In this document: positions 45,376-53,238 of the stretch, one piece after another | How positions within the stretch are numbered: position 1 is the first letter of the stretch | Layout: the number at the start of each line of letters is the position of its first letter | Source: Acerihabitans sp047324305 | GTDB lineage: Bacteria > Pseudomonadota > Gammaproteobacteria > Enterobacterales > Enterobacteriaceae | NCBI RefSeq assembly: GCF_047324305.1 | Contig: NZ_CP178740.1 | Location: 2,604,001-2,668,000 of the forward strand | Length of the DNA stretch: 64,000 nucleotides | Direction of reading: 5' to 3' | The notes under the pieces: generated by a model | What the model was told of the DNA's origin: nothing | What the model saw: the letters and a program-made list of their open reading frames with translations, nothing else | Database searches by the model: none | Program-made: the position numbers and the translations under genes

Positions 45376-46515
45376 TTAGATATAGACCCGCAAATACTCC
45401 GTCAGGCACAATATGGCCATGGCCTGGCCGTAGGGCATGGACGTCAGGGGGATCTGGCGGTAATATTCCAGCTCGCTGCCCATCGCCGTGCCGAACGACA
45501 CATCGGTCAACTCGCCGTCCTGGTTTATGCGGCCGATGACGCCGCGCACCGCGTTTTCCGCCATTGCCCGGTAGCGCGGGTCGATGTAGCGTTTGCGCAG
45601 CGCCTTCAGTATGCCATAGGCAAAACCGGCGGTGGCTGAGCTTTCCAGGTACGACTGCGGCTCATCAAGCAGCGTATGCCACAGGCCGCTCTCATCCTGG
45701 CATTTTTCCAGGGCGTCGATTTGGCTGGTCAGTACCTCGAGCAGATAGCGGCGCGTGGGGTCCTGTTCCGGCAAATCCAGCAACTCGATAAATTCCGGAA
45801 TGGCCACCGTCAGCCAGCTGTTGCCGCGCGCCCAGCGCGCCCGGGCAAAATTATGCCGGCCGGCGAAACTCCAGCCGTGAAACCACAGCCCGGTTTCCCG
45901 ATCCATCAGGTACTGGATATGCAGTAAAAATTGATAGGTTGCTTCCGCCACGAACTCCGGCCGGTTGAGCAATTTGCCGATTTTCGCCAGGGGCAGCACG
46001 CTCATCATCAGCGTATCGTCCCACAACTGCTGATGGTTTTCATTGTTATAGACGATATGCTGCAACCCGTTTTTTTCGGTGCGCGGCATCTCGTACATCA
46101 CCCATTCCGCCCAGCGCTCCAGGTAAGGGCGCCAGGCTGGATTGCCGGTATCCTCATAGCGGTAGGCCAGCGTCAGCAGCGGACACACCGTGTTCACGTT
46201 TTTGGTGGGCGTGCCCTCCGCCAGCCTGGCGGCGAACCAGTCGTCGATAATCCCCCGCATCCGGTCGTCGCCGGTTTGCTGGTAGTATTGATAAATGCCG
46301 TACAGGCCGATGCCGTGCGTCCATTCCCACCCGGCCCATCCCTTGGTGTCGATGACCCGTCCGTCGTCGAGGCGCAGTAAAAACTCGCCGGTGCGATCCT
46401 CGATATTGATCAGGTTATCGGTCACTTTGCCGATCAACCCTTTTAACCGGTCGCGGGGTAACAGATATTCAGGCTGCCGGAGCAACGGGCTGTGTTTTAC
46501 GCTAAAGATAGTCAT
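45376..46515 (-). CDS. GH105 unsaturated rhamnogalacturonyl hydrolase (RhiN/YteR-like)
   Basis: A 379-residue cytoplasmic enzyme of glycoside hydrolase family 105 (GH88-like alpha/alpha barrel). It removes the unsaturated galacturonyl residue from products of rhamnogalacturonan lyases. Evidence is the barrel pattern GWEWTHGIGLYGIYQYYQQTGDDRM, the catalytic-acid segment HQQLWDDTLMMSVLPLAKIGKL, and RWARGNSWLTVAIPEFIELL, the conserved active-site tryptophan-arginine loop. There is no signal peptide, in keeping with uptake of the oligomer first. It lies 33 nt downstream of the GPH transporter gene on the same strand, as in the rhiTN operon of Dickeya. Confidence 0.88.
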   Translation of the reverse strand: MTIFSVKHSPLLRQPEYLLPRDRLKGLIGKVTDNLINIEDRTGEFLLRLDDGRVIDTKGWAGWEWTHGIGLYGIYQYYQQTGDDRMRGIIDDWFAARLAEGTPTKNVNTVCPLLTLAYRYEDTGNPAWRPYLERWAEWVMYEMPRTEKNGLQHIVYNNENHQQLWDDTLMMSVLPLAKIGKLLNRPEFVAEATYQFLLHIQYLMDRETGLWFHGWSFAGRHNFARARWARGNSWLTVAIPEFIELLDLPEQDPTRRYLLEVLTSQIDALEKCQDESGLWHTLLDEPQSYLESSATAGFAYGILKALRKRYIDPRYRAMAENAVRGVIGRINQDGELTDVSFGTAMGSELEYYRQIPLTSMPYGQAMAILCLTEYLRVYI

Positions 46516-46548
46516 GTATGTCGTCCTGCCGATGTCTTTATAGATAGA

Positions 46549-48120
46549 TTAAATCAGGTGCCCGGTGGGCGCGGCTTTTTCCGGCGCGCCTTTATGGCGG
46601 TTAAGGTAGCCGATGTTGTTATTGCCCCACAGCGATTCGTATTTCATGCCGGTCAGCGTCTCCACGGTGGCCCGTGCCTCCGGCGTGATCTGCTGCGGCA
46701 GCGGATGATTGGCCGCGCGCATTTTTTGCGTTTCCAGCTGCAGGATGCGGTGGGTTTTCAGGTTCAGCTTAAAGCGCAGGGAAATAATGAAACCCGCGGT
46801 CAGCACCAGCACCGTGCCGATGCACAGGATGGCCAGGATGGCGTGGCTTACCTGCGGCAACTGCACTTTCTGCCCGGAAACGAACCCCGACAGCTGCAGG
46901 AACACCCCCACCAGCATTACCGCCCCGGCCTGGGACGCCTTGCGCGTCAGCGTCATGATGCCGGCGAAGATGCCCTCGCGCCGCTGGGCGGTGATCGCCT
47001 CGTCCACATCGGCGATATAGGTGTAGATATTCCAGGGCACATAGTTGATGCCGCCCCGGCCAAGGCCGGCCACGGCCGATACCAGCAGCAGCAGCGAGAA
47101 CGTGTCGCTCAGGCCGGCGTAGTACAGCACGCCGTAGGAGAGCGCGCTCAGGCCGAACAGGGTGACCACCAGCCGGTAGGACGGCGCCGGTCCGAAGCGG
47201 ATGCACAGCGGGATCATGCCGATCACCGCCACGAACTGCAGGATCGCCATCACCCCCATCAGGTTGGAGGCCACGGTGGCGCTTTGCATCAGCACGAACA
47301 CCACATAATAGGTAAACACCGCGTTGAACACGTCCTGGGCGATGTAGCCGCCGAGGTACAGGCCCAGATGCTGGCGAAAAATGCGCACGCGCAGCGTGGA
47401 GGACAGTTCGATATGCAGGCGCCGCAGGCTTTGTCCCAGGGTCAGCTGCTGTTTTTCACGCTCAAGCTTTAATACCGCCTCCGATTTCAGCGCCGCCGGT
47501 CGCTCCCAGGTAAACAGGTAGACCAGGGTCAGCACCAGCGCGCAGATCACCGCGAACACCACGCTGGCGTAGAAAAAGGAAATAGCGTTGTCCTTGCCGA
47601 AATGCGACAGCAGGATGCCGGGCAAAAAGGCGGCCAGGATGGCGGACAGCTGCGCCAGGGCGATGCGCGCGCCGGAGAACTTGGATTTTTGTTTAAAATC
47701 GTCGGTCATTTCCGGCACCAGGGTTTCGTAGGGCACCAGGATCATGGTGTAGACCACGTCGAACAGCAGATAGGTCAGCAGGTAATAACCGTAGCCCATG
47801 CCGCCGACCCACATCAGGCAGTAGCTGAACACGCAGGGAATGCCGAGCAGGATAAAAAACTTACGGCGGCCGAAACGCTTGCCCAGCCAGGTGCCGCCGA
47901 AGTTATCGGTCAGGTAGCCCATCAGCGGGCTGACCACGGCGTCCAGCACCCGGGCGCAGGCAAAGATAAAGGTGGCCTCGATGGGCGAGAGGCCGCAAAA
48001 CGTGGTGTAGAAATAAAGCAGCCAGGCGGCGGTCAGGGCGGTGGTGCCCGCGCCCAGGAAATCGCCGGAGCCATAAGCCAGGTATTGCGGTAAACCTATG
48101 GAGCGTATTTTCATCGTCAT
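46549..48120 (-). CDS. GPH-family oligogalacturonide/rhamnogalacturonide transporter (RhiT-like)
   Basis: A 523-residue sugar:cation symporter of the GPH family with about 12 helices. The opening IGLPQYLAYGSGDFLGAGTTALTAAWLLYFYTTFCGLSPIEATFIFACARVLDAVVSPLMGYLTDNFGGTWLGKRFGRRK is typical, with the GKRFGRRK loop between helices 2 and 3. A long cytoplasmic carboxy tail is also seen in RhiT/TogT-like proteins. GGGGAAGC precedes the start at 48120, and an ATG at 48114 is an alternative. Together with the downstream GH105 gene it forms a rhamnogalacturonan-fragment uptake and cleavage unit, with a KdgR-like box upstream. Confidence 0.87.
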   Translation of the reverse strand: MTMKIRSIGLPQYLAYGSGDFLGAGTTALTAAWLLYFYTTFCGLSPIEATFIFACARVLDAVVSPLMGYLTDNFGGTWLGKRFGRRKFFILLGIPCVFSYCLMWVGGMGYGYYLLTYLLFDVVYTMILVPYETLVPEMTDDFKQKSKFSGARIALAQLSAILAAFLPGILLSHFGKDNAISFFYASVVFAVICALVLTLVYLFTWERPAALKSEAVLKLEREKQQLTLGQSLRRLHIELSSTLRVRIFRQHLGLYLGGYIAQDVFNAVFTYYVVFVLMQSATVASNLMGVMAILQFVAVIGMIPLCIRFGPAPSYRLVVTLFGLSALSYGVLYYAGLSDTFSLLLLVSAVAGLGRGGINYVPWNIYTYIADVDEAITAQRREGIFAGIMTLTRKASQAGAVMLVGVFLQLSGFVSGQKVQLPQVSHAILAILCIGTVLVLTAGFIISLRFKLNLKTHRILQLETQKMRAANHPLPQQITPEARATVETLTGMKYESLWGNNNIGYLNRHKGAPEKAAPTGHLI

Positions 48121-48313
48121 GCTTCCCCGGATAAGGCGTTGACAGGGCATGGTAAAAAACGGTCAACCGACCGTAATCCTCATTGTCGCTGTCAACCCTA
48201 GCGCCTGGGGCGGCGAGAAACCTTTCTCCCGTTGCCAGACCCGGTGATTGAATGGCAAAAAAATAAAGAGCGGGGCGATCAAGCTCAAATTTATAAAATT
48301 TTATTTCTTTTAT

Positions 48314-48332
48314 TAAGAAACATTGGTTCATT
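48314..48332. promoter_or_regulatory. KdgR-like operator upstream of rhiTN
   Basis: TAAGAAACATTGGTTCATT is close to the remembered KdgR consensus (AATGAAACATTGTTTCATT-type), with dyad symmetry GAAAC/GTTTC imperfect in the right arm. It sits about 195 nt upstream of the rhiT-like start, and the intervening DNA is AT-rich. KdgR represses pectin genes including rhiT in soft-rot bacteria, so both sequence and location fit. Confidence 0.6.
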
Positions 48333-48365
48333 TAATCAGCAAACCCTGTCCGCCGCGGCGCAAAC

Positions 48366-48887
48366 CTACAAAAAAAGATCAGCCACCTCCCGCCAGTCGT
48401 TGACCCGGCGATAGCCGCGCGCATGGATATTATGCGGAGCGGTAAACAGGATGCCTTCGCCGACGAAATGCTCAAAATGACGGACATTGTCGTCGATAAG
48501 AAAATCGGCGTTGAGGATGCGCTTGTTGCCGCAAAAGACAAAATTCATGGCGCTTAAAAAACCGAAGTGGGTTTGCAGCCAGTTAAACTTGGCGGTAAAC
48601 GAGGCGGGGAATTCCATGGCGGCGGTAGTGATGAAAACATGGTATTTGCCGCTCAATTCCCGGACCACATCCTGCGCGCCGGCGATCACATCCAGATCGC
48701 TGAAAAACGCCGGCTCGCCGATCATCTGGTTGATTTTCTCGCGCAGCGCCGGACGCAATTGCTGAATAGTCTGTCCGGCAAGATCGTTTAAGCCGATATG
48801 TTCGCCAAATTCGGCATTAAAATGCCGGATCATTTTGCTGTTGAAATCGGCAATCACCTCATCCATATCTATGGCTATCGTCTGCAT
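48366..48887 (-). CDS. 5'(3')-deoxyribonucleotidase-like HAD phosphatase
   Basis: A 173-residue HAD-superfamily protein of the NT5C type. Motif I is DMDEVIADFN (residues 7-16, DxDxV). Motif II (Thr) is in HVFITTAAMEFP, the conserved lysine in FVFCGNKRILNADF, and the acidic motif III is ADFLIDDNVRHFEHF. Such enzymes dephosphorylate deoxynucleoside monophosphates, and bacterial members are often single genes without known context. It lies 245 nt from the rhiT-like start on the same strand, is not obviously linked to it, and is 114 nt downstream of the DegT aminotransferase gene. Confidence 0.87.
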   Translation of the reverse strand: MQTIAIDMDEVIADFNSKMIRHFNAEFGEHIGLNDLAGQTIQQLRPALREKINQMIGEPAFFSDLDVIAGAQDVVRELSGKYHVFITTAAMEFPASFTAKFNWLQTHFGFLSAMNFVFCGNKRILNADFLIDDNVRHFEHFVGEGILFTAPHNIHARGYRRVNDWREVADLFL

Positions 48888-49001
48888 GGCTCCTCCGGTT
48901 TTTCAGGCCGCGCCGTGCAGCGGCGGGCCGGTATCGTAGAGCACAATACTAGCCCAACAAGCGGGTAATTGGCCACGCTTGTCCCGGCATCACGCGCGCG
49001 C

Positions 49002-50255
49002 TTACTGGAAAAATTGGTTGATAACGCCGACGATCCGGTCCTGCTCTGCCAGGGACATATGATTGTGCAGTGGAATATGGAGCACCGTGGCATGAATGCT
49101 GCGGCTGGTAGCGAAACTTATTTTATCCTGGTAGGTTAAGGCAAACTCGTTGGCCCCGTCATACCCTAATATGGGATAATAGATATCAAATTCGATATTC
49201 ATTATTTTGGCAAAACGTATCAACTCGTCCCGCTTGCCCGCGTTGACCCGGATGGGGAATAAATGCCAGGTGTTGGCCGTTTGTTCGATGGGCAGCGTAA
49301 TAAATCCGCGATGTTCCAGGAGAGCGAGCTTATTAATATAACGATAAGCCAGGTAAGATCGTTTTAACGCATTCAGGGCAAAAAAAGTTAATTTGGCTAA
49401 TAACGTCGCCGCCTGGATATTATCCATCCGGCTGTTAAACCCCCAATTCTGCGCTTTGACGTTTTTTTTACCCTCGCAAAAGCCATGATAGGAAAATTGC
49501 CGGGCGCGTTTGGCGATGGCCGAGGAACAGGTCAGCAACGCGCCCGCCTTGCCGAATCCGCCGATGTTTTTAAACGGGTTAAAACTCAGCGTCACTACAT
49601 CGCCGTAGTTGATGATATCCGGTATGCCGAAACACTGGGCCGCGTCAATGATGACGCGCAGCTCATGATGCCTGGCCTCTTGGGATATGGCGCTCATATT
49701 TCTGACGGAGCCGTACAGGCAAACGGCCAGGATGGCCTTGGTGCGCGGGGTGACCAGCCGCGGGATCTCGGTTGGGTTGAGATTGAAACTGGCGTCGATG
49801 TTGGCGTAGACCGGCTTTGCCCCGATGGAAAATATGGCGTTTTCCGTGGCCGCGAAAGAGTTGGGCGGCACAATGACTTCGTCGCCCGCACCGACGCCGA
49901 TGGCCTTCAGCGCAATTTTCAGCGCGTCCGTCCCGCTGCTGGTGGCGACGCATGCCGTCGCCCGGTAAGACGCCGCCAGCCGTTTTTCCAGCCGGGTGAT
50001 AAAGTCGCCGCTGGTGAACTGGCCTGACGCCACCACTTTTTCCATTTCTTCCAGGCAAGCCGCCCGCTCTTTGTCCGAATTAAGCCGGGTGAAGGGGAGA
50101 AATGGAATAGGGGCGCCGCTGTCGTATTTGGCTTCGTTATTAATAATACTGATTAAGCCGTCGCTTTCCATAGGTAAATGGGTTGCCCGCGCGTTGGATT
50201 TTCCAGTCTTTAATAATTCAAGTGCGTGATGATTAATATCGATAATGTTAAGCAT
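49002..50255 (-). CDS. DegT/DnrJ/EryC1/StrS-family PLP aminotransferase
   Basis: A 417-residue PLP enzyme of the sugar-aminotransferase family. An unusual about 50-residue leader (MLNIIDINHHALELLKTGK...) precedes the canonical start IPFLPFTRLNSDKERAACLEEM. Family motifs: SGTDALKIALKAIGVGAGDEVIVPPNSF, PVYANIDASFNLNP, IDAAQCFG with the PLP-contacting aspartate, and SFNPFKNIGGFGKAGALLT with Schiff-base Lys229. Such enzymes transaminate keto-sugars for polysaccharides or antibiotics. There is no nucleotide-sugar dehydratase or glycosyltransferase nearby, so the substrate is open. The 5' flank is strongly AT-rich, and the gene seems less GC-rich than the fuc genes. Confidence 0.85.
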   Translation of the reverse strand: MLNIIDINHHALELLKTGKSNARATHLPMESDGLISIINNEAKYDSGAPIPFLPFTRLNSDKERAACLEEMEKVVASGQFTSGDFITRLEKRLAASYRATACVATSSGTDALKIALKAIGVGAGDEVIVPPNSFAATENAIFSIGAKPVYANIDASFNLNPTEIPRLVTPRTKAILAVCLYGSVRNMSAISQEARHHELRVIIDAAQCFGIPDIINYGDVVTLSFNPFKNIGGFGKAGALLTCSSAIAKRARQFSYHGFCEGKKNVKAQNWGFNSRMDNIQAATLLAKLTFFALNALKRSYLAYRYINKLALLEHRGFITLPIEQTANTWHLFPIRVNAGKRDELIRFAKIMNIEFDIYYPILGYDGANEFALTYQDKISFATSRSIHATVLHIPLHNHMSLAEQDRIVGVINQFFQ

Positions 50256-50449
50256 ATAGCTTATTCTTCCTTGATGGCCGGGAGAATAACTTATGCCATT
50301 AATGTAAAAAAATCATCATAAAGTTAAAATTTTAACGTTATTTTTCGCTCAATGATTTAGCATTAATATACTTAATTATTTGCAATAAATATTATGTTTT
50401 TAATATCCATGCGCCGCTTTTCGTTTCCCCGGCCATAGCGGCGGGCGCA

Positions 50450-51172
50450 TCACGTTGGCGGCTTTCGGTACTCCGTATCGGAAATGACCCGCGCCACCTG
50501 GGCCAGCGGTCCGATTTTCACCGTGCTCCTGCGCCCGAGCTTGCTTTTGTCCATCAGCAACAGCGACTGCGTGGCCTTGTTGAGCATCAAGGTCTTGTAA
50601 TCGGCGTTGATCGCGTTCGAATCCCACATGATATCGTCATTATCAATGCCTTCGCAGGAAAAAATAAACAGGTCGATATCAAGGTGCCTGACGATGGAAA
50701 ACAGCGCTGGATTGACGTAACAGGCATATTTACGCTGCAACGTGCCGCCGGAGCTGACCAGCGTAATATGGGATTTTTTTTCCAGCTCGCTGCACACCCG
50801 GACGCTATTGGTAAACACGGTTAGGGGGATGTCAGGCAGCTTTTTGGCCAGGTACCAGCACGTGGTGCTGGCATCCAGGGCAATCACCATATCCTCGTCA
50901 ACCCAGGTCAGGGCCTGGCCGGCGATATCAGCCTTGCTGTTTAAATGGCTTTTGACGCGGGCATTAAACGAGTCGCCGCTGTCGGGTTTGCCGCGCGCAA
51001 TGCCTTTGGCCCGGCCATGTTGACGGATGATCAGGCCCTGGTCCTGCAGGCTGTTGAAATCCCGGCGGATGGTTTCCTTGCTGACGTCGAACCACGCCGC
51101 CAGTTCATCCACCTTCAGGACCTCCTGTTGGGATATTAACGCCAGGATATCTTGCTGCCGCGTTGATTTCAT
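50450..51172 (-). CDS. DeoR-family regulator of the fucose cluster (FucR-like)
   Basis: A 240-residue DeoR-type repressor/activator. The amino-terminal helix-turn-helix is QQDILALISQQEVLKVDELAAWFDVSKETIRRDFNSLQDQGLIIRQHGRAKGI. The sugar-phosphate-binding domain contains DEDMVIALDASTTCWYLAKKLPD and closes with LLMDKSKLGRRSTVKIGPLAQVARVISD. It is similar to FucR and fits as the regulator of the fucose regulon, with fuculose 1-phosphate as a plausible effector. GGGAGG 5 nt before the ATG supports the start. It is the last gene of the minus-strand fuc set, 90 nt beyond fucU, and may have its own promoter. Confidence 0.88.
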   Translation of the reverse strand: MKSTRQQDILALISQQEVLKVDELAAWFDVSKETIRRDFNSLQDQGLIIRQHGRAKGIARGKPDSGDSFNARVKSHLNSKADIAGQALTWVDEDMVIALDASTTCWYLAKKLPDIPLTVFTNSVRVCSELEKKSHITLVSSGGTLQRKYACYVNPALFSIVRHLDIDLFIFSCEGIDNDDIMWDSNAINADYKTLMLNKATQSLLLMDKSKLGRRSTVKIGPLAQVARVISDTEYRKPPT

Positions 51173-51262
51173 CTTGCCCTCCCGCTTACCCGATGTCCCG
51201 CTTCCGGCGCCCCAGGCCAGGGTGTGAAAGCGGTTGTCGGCATAAGATACGGCAACGGACGG

Positions 51263-51691
51263 TCAAAATATGGGCGTTACCCCTTTTTTTAATAAGATAT
51301 TACCGTATTTTGCCCGCTCGCCGGTCATGACGATGGCGAACGCCCGCCGGGCGCGCTCGTAAAAAGCAAACCGGTCGATGCGCGTCACCGGCAGGCGTTC
51401 GCCCGCGCCAAACAAGGCCTGCAGGTAGCGGTTTTCCACCGCCGGGTCCAGTTCATCCCCTGCGCCGGGCATCATCATCACCAGCGGCGGCGCATAGCTG
51501 TCCAGCTGGAACAGCGGGATCACCGCCGCCAGCAGCGGTCCGATGTCCAGCCCGTCGGCGCGCAGCACCTGCGGGCCGAGGGAATGCCCCGGAAAATGCG
51601 CATCGGCGAAAACAATCTCGTCGCCATGGCCCATTTCGGCCAGCGTTTTTAGCAGCGACGGCGAGATAAGCGGGGATATCAGTTTTAACAT
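51263..51691 (-). CDS. fucU: L-fucose mutarotase FucU
   Basis: A 142-residue RbsD/FucU protein, close to the E. coli length of 140. It interconverts the alpha and beta anomers of L-fucose so that isomerase gets its preferred form. Evidence is MLKLISPLISPSLLKTLAEMGHGDEIVFADAHFPG with the catalytic histidine in MGHGDEI, DGLDIGPLLAAVIPLFQLDSY, and the end AKYGNILLKKGVTPIF. The start at 51691 overlaps the fucK end by seven bases. Gene order isomerase-kinase-mutarotase matches E. coli fucIKU. Confidence 0.93.
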   Translation of the reverse strand: MLKLISPLISPSLLKTLAEMGHGDEIVFADAHFPGHSLGPQVLRADGLDIGPLLAAVIPLFQLDSYAPPLVMMMPGAGDELDPAVENRYLQALFGAGERLPVTRIDRFAFYERARRAFAIVMTGERAKYGNILLKKGVTPIF

Positions 51692-53160
51692 ACATGCACT
51701 CCAGTTCGAGGGGATGGGAGCCCGGTCGGGGGCCACTTAATATCGGCATAGTCGCCGCCGGGCCTGAACCATTGATAGCGATAACCGACCAGGGCGCGGG
51801 CATCTTCCGGCGACGGAACATAACCGATGCCGCTCCAGATAAACATCGAGGCGCCCAATACCGTGGTTTCCGCCTCGTCCATCACTTTGATCGGCACCTG
51901 CAGCAGGTCGGCCTTGATTTGGTTCCACAGGGCATTGCGACCGCCGCCGCCCACCAGCGTCAGTTCACTAACGGTGAAATGTCCTATTTGCGCTAATAAT
52001 GCCAGATTATCGCGCAGGGTCACGGCCAGTCCTTCCAGCGCGGCGCGATAAATATGGCCGCGCCGCGCCGCCAGCGCAAGTCCCTGCCAGCTTGCCAGTC
52101 CCGCCCCCGCCGCCAGCAGGGAACCGCTCATCCTGACGCCGTCCGCCCCCGGCGGCACCTCGCGCGCCTCGCGAATCATCGCCTGATAGACTTTGCTGGC
52201 CGGCGTTGCCGACCAGCAAAGCTCGCGCACCCACTCCAGTACGCCGGAGGCCAGCCATTGCAGGCCGGGATTAAACAGGCCGGCGCAGCTGTCCAGCTCG
52301 CAGGTGGACCCGGCGATACGCGGCAGTATGCTGGTGTCCACCCGCCGGCTGCGTACCATCAGTATTTCCCAGGTGCCGGAGGACAGCACCGGCTGGTCCA
52401 GCCCGGCCCCCGACCCGAACAGGGCAAACTGCGTGTCATGCCCGGCGGCGATCACCGGCAGGCCCGGCGGCAGCCCAAGCCTGGCGGCGGCGGCGGGCAG
52501 CAGCGCGCCGATGATATCGCCGGCGTTCACCAGCGGTGGAAACAGCGCGGCGTCCAGGCCGACGGCCGCCAGTATCCGCGCGCTAAAGCATTCGCGCCCG
52601 ACATCCAGCAGCTGGCTGGTGCCGGCCATGGTGCGATCGGTGGTGAACGCGCCGGTCAGACGGTGGTTGATAAGCGACGAGATAAACAGCCAGGCGCGGG
52701 CCTTCGCCAGCAATGCGGGATGATGCTGTTTCAGCCAGATAAGTTTATACAGGGTATTAAAACTGAACTGGCCGACGCCCGATATCGCCTGTAATTCCGC
52801 CGGGCTGATATAGCGGGCGATATCGGCCATCACCGGCGCGGTGCGCGGACACTTCCAACTGATAACCGGATACAGCAAGGCGCCTTGCGCGTCCACCAGC
52901 GCGCCGTCGACGCCAAAGGTGGTCACGGCCAGGCCGCGCACCCGGCATGACGCCAGTTCGGCCGCCAGGCGGCGGGAGCACTGGCTGAAGCCGTCCATAA
53001 TGCTGTCCAGCGACCAGGTTTGCCAGTCGGGGTTCTCCGCCGCCGGCAGGCTGGCGTTCGGCATAACCGCCTTGGCGACCGTCCGGCCGTCCGGGGCCAT
53101 GGCGATCGCCCGGATATTGGTGGCGCCGCAGTCCAGTACGATAACCACATCTTGCTTCAT
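51685..53160 (-). CDS. fucK: L-fuculokinase FucK
   Basis: A 491-residue FGGY-family kinase that phosphorylates L-fuculose to fuculose 1-phosphate. It has the first phosphate-binding motif VIVLDCGATNIRAIAM, the FGGY-type segment SLINHRLTGAFTTDRTMAGTSQLLDVGR, the nucleotide site GHDTQFALFGSGAGL, and LTLVGGGGRNALWNQIKADLLQVPI near the end. Length and motifs follow E. coli FucK (482 residues). The ATG follows GGGGAGAC. It is 78 nt after fucI and overlaps fucU. Confidence 0.93.
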   Translation of the reverse strand: MKQDVVIVLDCGATNIRAIAMAPDGRTVAKAVMPNASLPAAENPDWQTWSLDSIMDGFSQCSRRLAAELASCRVRGLAVTTFGVDGALVDAQGALLYPVISWKCPRTAPVMADIARYISPAELQAISGVGQFSFNTLYKLIWLKQHHPALLAKARAWLFISSLINHRLTGAFTTDRTMAGTSQLLDVGRECFSARILAAVGLDAALFPPLVNAGDIIGALLPAAAARLGLPPGLPVIAAGHDTQFALFGSGAGLDQPVLSSGTWEILMVRSRRVDTSILPRIAGSTCELDSCAGLFNPGLQWLASGVLEWVRELCWSATPASKVYQAMIREAREVPPGADGVRMSGSLLAAGAGLASWQGLALAARRGHIYRAALEGLAVTLRDNLALLAQIGHFTVSELTLVGGGGRNALWNQIKADLLQVPIKVMDEAETTVLGASMFIWSGIGYVPSPEDARALVGYRYQWFRPGGDYADIKWPPTGLPSPRTGVHVC

Positions 53161-53238
53161 ACCGTCTCCCCACTCGCGTCAAGGGGCGGGGCCGGCAATC
53201 CCGCGATAGCGCCGGGATCCGGCCGCGCGCCGCCGGGA

